Source: Daphnia carinata
Taxonomy: Eukaryota; Arthropoda; Branchiopoda; Diplostraca; Daphniidae
Direction of reading: 5' to 3'
Assembly (NCBI RefSeq): GCF_022539665.2
Contig: NC_081333.1
Location: 7,934,971-7,998,970, forward strand
DNA: 64,000 nucleotides
Under the pieces are notes generated by a model. That model was not told the origin of the DNA. It did not search any database and saw nothing but the letters and a program-made list of their open reading frames with translations. Positions 1 to 11,040 of the stretch are shown in pieces. The translations under genes were made by a program, and so were the position numbers. How positions within the stretch are numbered: position 1 is the stretch's first letter; every line of letters begins with the position of its first letter.

Positions 1-1960
1 ATTTTCTTTAAAGAAAAGGTTGTTTGATTTCAATTAACTTCTTTAAATTAACGTAATTATTGCAAATTATACACGAAATATGTTTGAAATTAATTAAGAA
101 TGAAGAAAATAACATTGATTTTAATCTAAATTACATAGTTTTTGAGTTATTCAAGTTAAAGTAGATTTTCTTTAAAGAAAAGGTTGTTTGATTCCAATTT
201 ACTTCTTTAAATTAACTTAACTATCGCAAATTATGCATGGGATATGTTCAAAATTAATTAAGAATGAAGAAAATAACATTTATTTTAATCTAACTTACAT
301 AGTTTTTGAGTTATTCAAGTTAAAGTAGATTTTCTTTAAAGAAAAGATTGTTTGATTTCAATTAACTTCTTTAAATTAACTTAACTATCGCAAATTATGC
401 ATGAATTATGTTCGAAATTATTTGAGGATGAAGAATATAATATTTATTTTAATCTAAATTTCATGGTTATTAAGTTATTCAAAAATTAACGTAGAATTTC
501 TTTAAAGAAAAGCGCGTTTGATTTCAATTAACTTCTTTAAATTAACTTAAATAAGGCAAATTATGCATGGGATATGTTCGAAATTAATTAAGAATGAAGA
601 AAATAACATTCATTTTAATCAAAGTTACATAGTTTTTAAGTTATTCAAATTAAAGTAGAATTTCTTTAAAGAAAAGCGCGTTTGATTTCAATTAACTTCT
701 TTAAATTAACTTAACTATCGCAAATTATGCATGAATTATGTTCGAAATAATTTAAGGATGAAGAAAATAACATTGATTTTAATCTAAATTTTATAATTTT
801 TAAGTTATTCAAATTAAAGTAGAATTTCTTTAAAGAAAAGGTTGTTTGATTTCAATTAACTTCTTTAAATTAAGTTAACTATGGCAAAGTATGCAATGAA
901 ATATGTTCAAAATTATTGAAGGATGAAGAAAATAACATTTATTTTAATCTAACTTACATATTTTTTTAGTTATTCAAGTTAAAGTAGATTTTCTTTAAGG
1001 AAAAGCCCATTTGGTTTCCATTAACTTCTTTAAATTAACTTAACTATCGCAAATTATGCATGAAATATGTTCGAAATTAGTTAAGGATGAATAAAATAAC
1101 ATTTATTTTAATCTAACTTACATAGTTTTTAAGTTATTCAAGTTAAAGTAGATTTCCTTTAAAGGAAAGCGCGTTTGATTGCAATTAACTTCTTTAAATT
1201 AACTTAAATATGGCAAATTATGCATGAAATATATATGCAATTAATTAAGGAGGAAGAAAATAATATTTATTTTAATCTAACTTACATAGTTTTTGAGTTA
1301 TTCAAGTTAAAGTAGATTTTCTTTAAAGAAAAGGTTGTTTGATTTCCATTAACTTCTTTAAATTAACTTAACTATCACAAATTATGCATGAATTATGTTC
1401 GAAATCATTTAAGGATGAAGAAAATAACATTTATTTTAACCTAAATTACATAGTTTTTGAGTTATTCAAGTTAAAGTAGAATTTCTTTTAAAAAACCGAG
1501 TTTGATTTCAATTAACTTCTTTAAATTAAGTTAACTATGGCAAATTATGCAATGAAATATGTTCAAAATTATTTAAGGATGAAGAAAATAACATTGATTT
1601 TAATCTAAATTATTTAGTTTTTGAGTTATTCAAGTTAAAGTAGATTTTTTTTAAAGAAAAGCGCGTTTGATTTCAATTATCTTATTTATATTGACTTAAC
1701 TATGTCAAATTATGCATGAATTAGGTTTGGAATCAATCAAGGATGAGAAAACAGCCTTTTTTAAAATTTAGATTAGGCTACATAGTTTTCGAGTTATTCA
1801 AGTTAAAGTATATTGGCGTTAGAGAAAAGCGTTTTTGATTATAATTATCTTCTTTAAATTATTTTCACTATGGCAAATTATGCATGAATTAGGTTCGAAA
1901 TTGATTAAGAATGAAGAAAATAATCTTTATTGTAATCTAAATTACATAGTTTTTTAGTTA
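1..1960. repeat. AT-rich tandem satellite, ~165 bp monomer (block 1)
   Basis: About twelve head-to-tail copies of a ~164-166 bp monomer, running off the left edge. The palindromic mark TTCTTTAAAGAA begins near 5, 167, 331 and 497 and then recurs at about the same spacing. Each copy then carries TTTGATTTCAATTAACTTC, an AAATTATGCATG core, a GATGAAGAAAATAACATT segment and ACATAGTTTTTGAGTTATTC. Copies differ by scattered substitutions and a few 1-2 bp indels. The last two copies (about 1640-1960) are the most diverged, as expected near an array edge. No open reading frame of interest lies here. Confidence 0.95.
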
Positions 1961-2570
1961 TTCAAATCAACGCACCATTCAACTGTTTTGGAGCGCTAGC
2001 GTGATGCAGCACAAATATTCGGTGTATTTTTTAAACGGTTCGTCTAATGGAAAAACCATTAGCTGAACTTAAATCAGCGTTCAATTTTCATTATACTGTG
2101 TGAGTTTCATTTAATTCCAAGAAATGTCGTTTTTGGCCGATTTTGGCAAAAGTGGTAAGGCTATAGCCTTCCCACTTTTTCATTTTTGGTCAAATTTTAA
2201 ATTTTTCTTAAAATACATGTTTTCGATTCAGAAATGAATGACAATCATTGAAATCAGATTTATTTTTCAATTGGCCTCATGGTTTTTTAATAAAACGTAA
2301 AAAACACGAAAAAAATAAGAAATGTCGGGCTAAATAAGCCTGAGTCGGGCTTATTTAGTCGGGCTTAAAAAATTTTCTGCAAAACCTGGTACTCATCGGA
2401 ATTGGTTGAATATCACAGCGTATACTCAAACATAAATGCTGATTCCGCGAGAATTGCTATTTGTTTCATTAAGTTAATCGTTTTCGAAATACATCAAATA
2501 TTTAACACGATGTTAGCGCGCCAGTACGCTACAACGCTGGCGCGATGTAGCACAACTTTCCGGTTGAAAG
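1961..2570. repeat. Non-satellite spacer, copy A of a higher-order repeat
   Basis: This ~610 bp segment interrupts the satellite and is nearly identical to 3850-4440 over its first ~400 bp (both start TTCAAATCAACGCACCATTC and share the GGAGCGCTAGCGTGATGCAG stretch). The offset between copies is 1889 bp. It contains GTCGGGCTTA motifs near 2340-2370, where CTAAATAAGCC and GGCTTATTTAG form an 11 bp inverted repeat. A second inverted repeat, GCGCCAG (2518-2524) with CTGGCGC (2537-2543), lies near its end. The short ORF at 2402-2608 has no recognisable product. Confidence 0.9.
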
Positions 2571-3849
2571 CGCGTTTGCTTTCAATTATTTTCTTTAAAT
2601 TAACTTAACTATCGCAAATTATGCATGAATTACGTTCGAAATTATTTGAGGATGAAGAAAATAACATTGATTTTAATCTAAATTACATAGTTTTTGAGTT
2701 ATTCAAGTTAAAGTAGATTTTCTTTAAAGAAAAGATTGTTTGATTTCAATTAACTTCTTTAAATTAAGTTAACTATGGCAAATTATGCAATGAAATATGT
2801 TCAAAATTATTTAAGGATGAAGAAAATAACATTTTAAAAAATCTAACTTACATAGTTTTTGAGTTATTCAAGTTAAAGTAGATTTTCTTTAAGGAAAAGC
2901 CCATTTGGTTTCAATTAACTTCTTTAAATTAACTTAACTATCGCAAATTATGCATGAATTATGTTCGAAATCATTTAAGGATGAAGAAAATAACATTTAT
3001 TTTAATCTAAATTTTATAGTTTTTAAGTTATTCAAATTAAAGTAAAATTTCTTTAAAGAAAAGGTTGTTTGATTTCAATTAACTTCTTTAAATTAACTTA
3101 AATATGGCAAATTATGCATGAAATATGTTCGCAATTAATTAAGGAGGAAGAAAATAACATTTATTTTAATCTAACTTACATAGTTTTTGAGTTATTCAAG
3201 TTAAAGTAGAATTTCTTTAAAGGAAAGCGCGTTTGATTTCAATTAACTTCTTTAAATTAACGTAATTATTACAAATTATACACGAAATATGTTCGTTATT
3301 AATTAAGGATGAAGAAAATAACATTGATTTTAATATAGATTACATAGTTTTTGAGTTATTCAAGTTAAAGAAGATTTTCTTTAAAGAAAAGGTTGTTTGA
3401 TTTAAATTAACTTCTTTAAATTATCGTAATTATTACAAATTATACACGAAATGTGTTCGTTATTAATTAAGGATGAAGAAAATAACATTGATTTTAATCT
3501 AAATTACATAGTTTTTGAGTTATTCAAGTTAAAGTAGATTTTCTTTAAAGAAAAGGTTGTTTGATTTCAATTAACTTCTTTAAATTAACTTAATTATGGC
3601 AAATTATGCATGAAATATATTCGAAATTAATTAAGGATGAAGAAAACAACATTTATTTTAATCTAACTTACATAGTTTTTGAGTTATTCAAGTTAAAGTA
3701 GATTTTCTTTAAGGAAAAGACCGTTTGGTTTCAATTAACTTCTTTAAATTAACTTAACTATCGCAAATTGTGCATGAATTATGTTCGAAATTAATTAAGA
3801 ATGAATAAATAACATTTATTTTAATCTAAATTACATAGTTTTTTAGTTA
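2571..3849. repeat. AT-rich tandem satellite, ~165 bp monomer (block 2)
   Basis: About eight copies of the same monomer as block 1, resuming at the TTTGCTTTCAATTATTTTC edge near 2574 and ending where spacer copy B begins. The palindromic TTCTTTAA mark recurs near 2713, 2879, 3042, 3205, 3368, 3531 and 3697. Block 2 copies match block 1 copies as closely as they match each other, so the array and spacer look amplified or homogenised together. Confidence 0.93.
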
Positions 3850-4440
3850 TTCAAATCAACGCACCATTCAACTGTTTTGGAGCGCTAGCGTGATGCAGCA
3901 CAAATATTCGGTGTATTTTTTAAACGGTTCGTCTAATGGAAAAACCATTAGCTGAATTTAAATCAGCGTTCAATTTTCATTATACTGTGTGAGTTTCATT
4001 TAATTCCAAGAAATGTCGTTTTTGGCCGATTTTGGCAAAAGTGGTAAGGCTATAGCCTTCCCACTTTTTCATTTTTGGTCAAATTTTAAATTTTGCTTAA
4101 AATACATGTTTTCGATTCAGAATTGAATGACAATCATTGAAATCAGATTTATTTTTCAATTGGACTCATGATTTTTTAATTAAACGTAAAAAACGAAAAA
4201 ATAAGGAAAAAAAATAAGAAAAGTCGGGCTTATTTAGTCGGGCTTAAAATTTTTTCCTGACACTCATCGGAATAGGTTGAACATCATCCGATATATTCGA
4301 AATTGAATGCTGATACCGGAAAAATTGCAATTTTTCTCACGAAGTTAATCGTTTCTGAAATACACCAAATATTTGACGGAATGCTAGCGCGCCAATACGC
4401 TATAGCGCTAGCGCGATGCAGGAGAAATATTCGGTGTACT
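3850..4440. repeat. Non-satellite spacer, copy B of a higher-order repeat
   Basis: Second copy of the 1961-2570 segment. Identity is high up to about 4260 and then falls (the segment around 4265-4440 is clearly homologous but diverged). The hairpin near the end differs in sequence from copy A: here GCTAGCGC (4383-4390) and GCGCTAGC (4405-4412) are perfect 8 bp arms. The ORF at 4303-4509 is a relative of the one in copy A and shows no coding signature. Confidence 0.88.
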
Positions 4441-4499
4441 TCCAAAATGGCTGAGTTGAAGCAGATGTTTTTTAAGAGACGTTTTTTAGAATTTAGGTC

Positions 4500-4900
4500 T
4501 GTTGCATGATTGCGCTATACCGTACTGGCGAGCCAACGGCGTCTTCCCCTTTATTTCGGAAAGTCGGGCTTATTTTGTCAGGTTTATTTTCAAGCTCAGC
4601 AGTTTGACGAAAAAAGTATACGTACCACTATGAATTCTACAACACATTATACAGATTACTCACAATTTAACACTGGTTTTATTCCTTTATTCTCCTTATT
4701 CCTTTTCTCGTCAAAACAGCTATTTTTAAAACATATGAAACATATGTCTGTAGCACGATTGCGCTGTACCGTGCTGGTGCGCCAACATTTACTACCGTTT
4801 TCCCGTTGATTTCCAAAAGTCGGGCTTAATTTGTAGGGCTTATTTTCAAACCCAATAATTTGATGAAGACGGTATGCCACTTGAAATTCTATAAAAATTA
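4500..4900. repeat. Diverged ~250 bp duplication related to the spacer
   Basis: Two relatives lie ~249 bp apart. GATTGCGCTATACCG at 4508 aligns with GATTGCGCTGTACCG at 4757, followed in both by a CTGGCG/CTGGTGCGCC segment, a GTCGGGCTTA motif (near 4562 and 4818), a TTATTTTCAA segment, a TTTGA(C/T)GAA segment and a TGAAATTCT/TGAATTCTA segment. The GTCGGGCTTA motif links them to the satellite spacers, so this is probably the decayed flank of the array. The small ORFs here are overlapping and unrecognised. Confidence 0.65.
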
Positions 4901-5457
4901 CAGGTTAGACTCAAAATTAAACAATAATTTTAGGAAAATCATTCGTTTTCTCTTCAAGCCAGCTGCTTTTCTAAATATAGTAAATTTCTCGGTAGGGCTT
5001 CTGTCTGGATGAGATGTTATGGTACATCATCGACCCGGTCTTTTACGATATTTCTCTCAATAGTCTTTTTTTTTGTTTCGGATTTTGACAAAAATTATGA
5101 ACGGCGAGTCAAAAAATACTATTAGTGTTCTCGTCACACCAGCAGTTTGTGGAATAATTGGAACAACGTAGTGTTAGCGCGTAGCAAGCACACCGTTTCG
5201 AAAACGAAGATAAGACGACAAATGGAATGAAAAACGTCAGAAATCGAGCATGAACTAATTTGTCTAGGCACTTTAATTTTCAAAGCAAACCGAGACAATT
5301 GTAATGAAACCATCTGGACTTTCGGGTATTCAGAGACTAATTAAATGCAAACAACACAAAAAAGTATTTATAGGTATCAAACACCAAATCTAATATTTCC
5401 CCCGGCTACTAAGCTGATAGGTGTTTGTGTGTTTGCTCATTACCATAAATCTTGGGA
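4901..5457. other. Intergenic, nothing recognised
   Basis: AT-rich unique sequence between the satellite flank and the 3' end of the endonuclease gene. I see no coding exon, RNA gene or repeat here. The endonuclease 3' UTR must begin at its right end. Confidence 0.6.
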
Positions 5458-6838
5458 TTAAATAAAAAGAGGAACGTCCAAGTTGGGAGCAAAACTGACA
5501 GCCTTGTGAAGCTCAGCGGCCGTACAGCAGAATGTGTAACCTTTAGCAATATTTGTCAATCCGAAAATTGCGTCATTCACCCAAGGAATCTGTGCGCACA
5601 CATCGGGACATATGATATCTTCTGGCATCACAGGGTCTAAATAAGGACTGTTAATTCCAATAACAGCAGTGGCAGTATTCGAAATGGGTTCATGGATTAA
5701 TTTCCAGAAGTATTTTGGAGCTGGCAGTAAACCGTTGTTATTGGCATCGAATGCGAGGTAAATAGGTTGCTGAACACCGTTGATATCAGCCAGTGTCATG
5801 ACAGAAAACGTTCCTGTGTAAATCGTCAAATCAAGTTGACGCGCAAGTGCTTCATTACGGACGCCAATCTCTAAATATCTGTTTTAAAACATTTTAAAAA
5901 TAAATGTAGACACACGCAAAAGTGCAAAATGGATAAAGATAACATACTTCCAGTTTCCGTTGTTAAATGTTTGAAATTGCGGAGCCGTATTCATGAAATA
6001 GTAGCTTGCATCTTGACTAGCAGCATCAATAAAATCTCCATCCGGAGCCATGTGTCCGCGTGACAAGTAATATTCTGTGTTCGGCCTGATATATTGGGCA
6101 GCTAATTCTTGGGAACCAACAATCATGGCAATTGTTTTGGTTTGTTCTGCTTGAGTGTAAAGGGTGTTAACGCTTAGACCGGGGTAGTAAACGTCTTGGC
6201 TAAAGGATGGTCTATCGTTGCCCTTGTCGTCTGCGTTAGCTGAACGGCCGAAAACTGTGTCGATAGAGTAGTAATTCAAGGCCAATGCTTCGTCATGGCA
6301 CATGTCAAAAAGTGGAATAAAATCAGCTCCAAATTGCCATCCGTTGCGGATAAACGTGCCCGGTCCGTTGGCGCACGTTCCCTGTTCTACCAGAATTTCT
6401 TTGTTTTGCTTAAGGCAGCCTAACTGGCCGTAAGAGAATTCGGTTCCATCTGACAGCTGCAAATTGGAACTGGCCATGCATGTGGCCGGATTGAGCTGCA
6501 AGCCAGTCGCAAGCAGTGAATTTCCAGTTCCTAGGCAGCTAACTGTAACTTGCTGGCCTTCGCTTAGGTTTATGATTCTGGCTGTGCCTTCTATGACTGG
6601 CAATACAATTTTCTTATTGCCATCAACCAGATGAGGAGGAAAAGTGGGTGAGCTGATGTCCAAGTTGAATGCACATCCTAACAAAATATTGATAGGAAAC
6701 ATTATTTGAATCAAAAAGACACATGGATTAAAACTATGTAATTTTTTACAAACCTGCTTTGTTGGCTCTCTGCAGGGAATAGCCGAAGCTCGCGTTGAGT
6801 TGCAAAGAAATTAGTAAAACCAATCCAAAGAGACGCAT
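5458..6838 (-). CDS. Secreted DNA/RNA non-specific endonuclease
   Basis: Three exons: complement of 5458-5878, 5948-6677 and 6754-6838, giving 411 residues in frame. The start is the ATG at 6838, the only one giving a signal peptide (MRLFGLVLLISLQLNASFG). The C-terminal half is the endonuclease_NS fold: the DRGH-type motif reads SRGHMAPDGDF with catalytic His near residue 237, followed by NTAPQFQTFNNGNW, whose Asn near 267 should bind the Mg2+ site. Many cysteines suit an extracellular enzyme. In arthropods this family includes gut and haemolymph nucleases and dsRNases; which substrate is preferred cannot be told from sequence. The final intron falls just after the Asn motif (NNGNWK|YLEIGVRNEALARQ). 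A TATA box lies ~50 bp upstream of the ATG. The family assignment is firm; the secreted role is inferred from the signal peptide. Confidence 0.9.
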
Positions 6839-6863
6839 TTTCCAAGATTTTCTTCTCTCCAAG

Positions 6864-6897
6864 TACTTCTGATATTGCTTCTAACTTCATTATATAG
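6864..6897 (-). promoter_or_regulatory. TATA box and initiator-like site of the endonuclease
   Basis: On the minus strand CTATATAATG (about 6888-6897) is followed ~25 bp downstream by TATCAGAAG, a fair initiator match, then a ~30 bp leader and the ATG at 6838. The spacing is right for a TATA-Inr core promoter. Confidence 0.6.
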
Positions 6898-7790
6898 TAA
6901 GCGTATATCCATTGAAAACGGAACTAAGTCCATCGTGCGATTTCATATCTTAGGTTGACAGTTTAATAACTTATACCTCTATCTCGCTGAAGCCATCGGG
7001 TCTACCGCCATGGTATCCATATTTGTTTTTACGTATCTCATGCTATGGTTTGGTCCGACTATTTACCAAACTGAAATTAATCTCGGCTGTGCTTTGACGC
7101 AGCGACACCAAAACGTCCGTTTGATGTGTCGGGGTGGAAATGCATAGAACGTCGTCGTCAGCAAGATTATCATTCAGGTGTTATCGCAGAAGTTGCACAA
7201 GCGTAAAACATAATCCTGGGCGAAGAAATTTATGAACCATGCATTGGACCTAAGACTCAATTACCTGCATTCGTAAGCCAATAGCAAACAAGAGATACAA
7301 CATGCACGCATAGGTGTATACTACAACTCTGTTGTGGACAATTTTTGTCGTCAAATAAAAATTATAAATAAAACCAGAAGATTATGGTAGCTGGATTTCA
7401 ATGCAAACGATTTGTTTGTCAGTGGTAGGTTGTTGGTTAACTAGATATGATTGAGTCAGATAGACAAAAATTTCTTAACAGTTTCAATCCAAACTTTGGA
7501 AGCAAGCGGGTGGCGATTATACAAGCGAAAATGCGTCAAGTAGATATGCTACCTACAAAACACCAATAAAAATCTTATCCGATATGAAGCCAAAAATGAA
7601 CTTGTTTCGTATTTTTGACCCATTCATGAACGTGCAGGTAAGAAAATTCTTACCAACAGAGAGAACTAAATTTTATAATAAATCTAAAGGAAGGATCAGC
7701 TAATGACCGAATGCTCCTTAGGAAATGCTGCTTTATCTCTCTTCTTCTCTATCTTTCTGGAAACTTTCTAACTTTATCGATCTAAAATAA
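6898..7790. other. Intergenic between endonuclease promoter and ORC1 3' end
   Basis: Unique sequence without a supported gene. A short ATG stretch ending in CAG|GTAAGA (7583-7636) resembles an isolated exon but has no partner, so I left it out. Confidence 0.5.
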
Positions 7791-7796
7791 TTTATT
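7791..7796 (-). terminator. Poly(A) signal for ORC1
   Basis: TTTATT on the plus strand reads AATAAA on the minus strand, 55 bp downstream of the ORC1 stop codon (7851-7853). The position fits 3' end formation. Confidence 0.55.
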
Positions 7797-7850
7797 AAAA
7801 AACGCAAGCCGACGAAAAAAAATTGATAAATTAAAATGGCAAGGTTGGAT

Positions 7851-10800
7851 TCAAAGACACTTCAGAGCATAGGTAACGTCGTCAATTCCGATATTCAGTC
7901 GTACCTTTTGGCGGATATCGTTCCGGCCATGCTCAGATAGTATTAATCGACTGCTACATAACGAAGCGCAGACTGACAGCAACTCTGACACATTTGGTCT
8001 TGACATTCCTTAACAATTTCGTAAAGTATGAGTCAACAAGTGACTAGTCTAACAGTAAAAAAAAGTGGTACCTTCTAAATCACACAGCGTATAATGCTGT
8101 CGAATTACTTGGTCGAAAACCGATTCCTCCACACCTGTCCGATTGAACTCTTGCACAAGGGCGTTGAGGAATAATTGCTCGTGCAAACTGCATGCCTAAA
8201 CATGAATACGTGTTTGTATTATAACAAATGATTCCTAATGGTTCTATGATTCATACCTGAATGGCCAATAATTTCGGCGACGAAAACATTTCCTCAATTG
8301 CGGCTTGGACATGTTGCATCGTGACCGTTGATTTGCTGAAATGCGCCCCTCTCTTTGATGGTGATTTGGTTGGACTGCTACTGAATTGAATACAATTATT
8401 GTCAAAACATTTTTAACAAAATTGAAACGGAATGACAGCTATACATATTGTGGTTTCCCTTCTCAGCCAATTCTGCAGCTCTTCGAGAAATATCAAGCGC
8501 GCGTCGAGCATCCCCTGAAGCAGCAGACACCTTTCTAGCAATAAACTCTACTGCCTCTGGTTCAAAGGATACCACATTTTCCAGTCTAAACAGAAAATGG
8601 GGATGCAAAATATGTTTGACATACCCTGTATTTTTCCACATACCTTGACGAGATAATCGTTTGAAGCTGTTTCACTTTGTAAGGCTGAAACGTTAATCGA
8701 GTCAATCCCATTCGTGACGAGACTCTGTTCATCAACAATCTTTCCGGCAAATCCATCGTATTTGCGATAGCTAGCACGGTAAGCTGAGCTTTGGGTCGGT
8801 TAGGCCATTCAAAAATACTACGTGGTAACAAGTTAGGAAAAGTTCACCAACAAATGGTAGAAAAAACTTACTTGTATAGAACATCCTGCTGTCTAGTCCA
8901 CAGCAGATCGAGCTCGTCAACAATCAGGACAGTTGGCCGATGACGTGGTCCGTTAGTCGAAAACTTAGCGTGGAGCAATTTTGCGGCTTTATCAGCCGTT
9001 ACTTTACTCCCTGTTAGCTGGTTCCAAATCTGGACATAGATCTGTTGGGGTGCCGTCAATTTCATGCCGTTGACTTCAATAAGCTTGAAATCAGGAAGAT
9101 CTCCTTCAGTTTGGCTCTCTTTTAACACCCGTATCACCTCATTGACGGTGGCTGTTTTTCCAGTACCTGGCACGCCACTGATGTACATACATCCGCCGAT
9201 TCCATCAGCCAATTTTCCTAATTGGACAAGTTATTACAATATGGAATGCACAAAGCAATTATTAAAATACCTTCTACATAATTGTAGATGTGATCGAATT
9301 CGTCTTCTCGGCATGGTAAGGTCTGAGGCACAGCAGCAACATGAAGACGACGCCGAATTTCGCCAAGGGGCGAAGTAGGCTCGGTTACGTTACCGGAACG
9401 CGAAGAAATCGCAGGTGTTAACCTCAATCGCTTCTTCTGCGTTGAACAAGGCGTTGCTGATCCAGCCCTCTTTGGTTTTTTCGGAGTTTTCTCTTCTACT
9501 GCCTTCAAAAACAAGCCAGTCAATATAAACGTAACTCTTTAAAGCGTGTACAACACCACAAATTGAAGTATTGCAAATGCTGCCCAAATTATTTTTTACC
9601 GGGATAGTTAAACAGAAATATGCTTACCTTTGCCGGCGTCCCAGGTGTTTCTAAATCCAGTTTTTTCCTTGCTTTGACCTTGCTAGTTTGATCCTGCTCT
9701 TTAGCAGATATTTCTTTATTTGGAGTGACTTTGCACCTTTGAATCACAATGCAGAGCTCTTTAGTTTTGTTGCTGCTAATGCTAAATGTGGAATTTTTTA
9801 GTGGACTTGGGAGAGTTTCGTCTAGGCAACGGGGTTTAATCCGCTTGCTTGATCGAGGAGTATTAACAGGCCCAGTAGGTACATTAGATTCATTGTCTTC
9901 GTTATCCACTGACAATGACGGCTCTCTATTTCTCCTGCTTGATCGAGGCGTATTAATGGATGCCGAGGGAACGCAAGATTCATTTTTGTCATTATCCAAT
10001 TGACGTGGAGCTTGTCTATTTCTTGTGCTTGATCGCGGGGTATTAAGCAGCTCTGGATATAAGCCAGAATAATTATTTTCGTTCTCTGACATCTTCCGAC
10101 ATCTTGTTGATACTCTTCGCGGCGTCATTGGCTCTTTATCACTTTGGTTGATTGCAGAAGACGAATCTACTAATGTCTTGGCAGTGATGTCTGCCACCTG
10201 TTTCGCTAAAGATTCTTTAACCGAAATAAGATCGCGCGAGTTCTTCGGACCAAGCGCAAAGCGACAGAAGAAGGTGCACAACTTTTTTTGTTTTCCAACA
10301 CCTCTAGGAACTTCATTTTCTTCGCAGATCAAAACACTACATTTGTCAAAAATGGTTTCAATGCTGATATCCCCTTTGTATCGTTGCCCTTCATGAACTA
10401 ACTCCCATGCATCATCAAGTGGTGGATGAACACTATCTTTTCTGAAGTTCTTTGAAAGCTGTTCTACTCTTGAATACCATTGAACTTGGGCTCTGAAAGG
10501 GTCTTTTTTGTTAGATTCTAGATAATGAAATACATTTAAAATGAAGCAATGACATAACTAAATTTAAAGGGCTTACTCATTTCATACATGTAGACTAGTG
10601 ATGCCACATAGCAATAACAGAATGATTCTGGGTCGTCAGCCTCTGAATTTGCAATTAGAACATGGTCACCAATATTATATTCTGTTCCTAAATATTTGCA
10701 TGTCCTATAATAATGTTGAGTTATTATTCAAAGGTTTCCAAGTAAAATTGTAATAAAAACGTTTTATACTTATAAAAAGTTTTTGGCTTAGGAGTTAATT

Positions 10801-10852
10801 GTCTGACGGCCTCATTGACGGAAATGGGATCGCCAATCCATTCAAAATCCAT
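7851..10852 (-). CDS. ORC1: Origin recognition complex subunit 1
   Basis: Ten exons: complement of 7851-8008, 8072-8195, 8257-8380, 8445-8585, 8644-8817, 8872-9217, 9271-9502, 9628-10517, 10577-10704 and 10770-10852; 799 residues in frame (human ORC1 is ~860). ORC1 is the ATPase subunit of ORC, binding origins with the other ORC subunits and helping load the MCM helicase with CDC6. Visible domains: an N-terminal BAH domain (residues ~1-150, [12 protein letters not shown] to VPRGVGKQ), a basic disordered linker (~150-430), an AAA+ domain with Walker A GVPGTGKT (459-466), Walker B VLIVDELD (~541-548) and sensor segment [14 protein letters not shown], then a winged-helix end containing [18 protein letters not shown]. 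The linker holds three TPRSS motifs exactly 30 residues apart. The start is the first ATG of the BAH exon. The promoter carries E2F, CCAAT and E-box matches. The assignment is firm. Confidence 0.95.
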
Positions 10853-10975
10853 GAAGACTTTAATAATGACAGAATCTTGTTAAATTGATAAGATAAAATA
10901 GGGTAAAAACGATATTATGAATGATAAAAACTGGCTTTCGAACGATCTCTAAACTTCAGTTTGCTAAGTAAAAAG

Positions 10976-11037
10976 GCGGCAAATATCAGAGCAGACGATA
11001 CAAACTATGCTTTGATTGGCTCTTTAAGTCACGTGAC
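10976..11037 (-). promoter_or_regulatory. ORC1 upstream elements: E2F-like, CCAAT, E-box
   Basis: About 124 bp upstream of the ORC1 ATG the minus strand reads TTTGCCGC (10976-10983), matching the E2F consensus TTTSSCGC. Further up are a CCAAT box (ATTGG on plus, 11015-11019) and the palindrome GTCACGTGAC (11028-11037), a bHLH-type E-box. ORC1 is a classic E2F target in flies and mammals. The sites are seen; their use is inferred. Confidence 0.5.
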
Positions 11038-11040
11038 CAA

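Noticed and set aside
1-4440. CRISPR-like array
   Set aside because: Monomers are contiguous ~165 bp tandem units without distinct short spacers, in a eukaryotic genome.
7583-7636. ATG stretch (MKPKMNLFRIFDP...) ending in CAG|GTAAGA, like a first exon
   Set aside because: No partner exon with matching phase follows before ORC1, and there is no homology.
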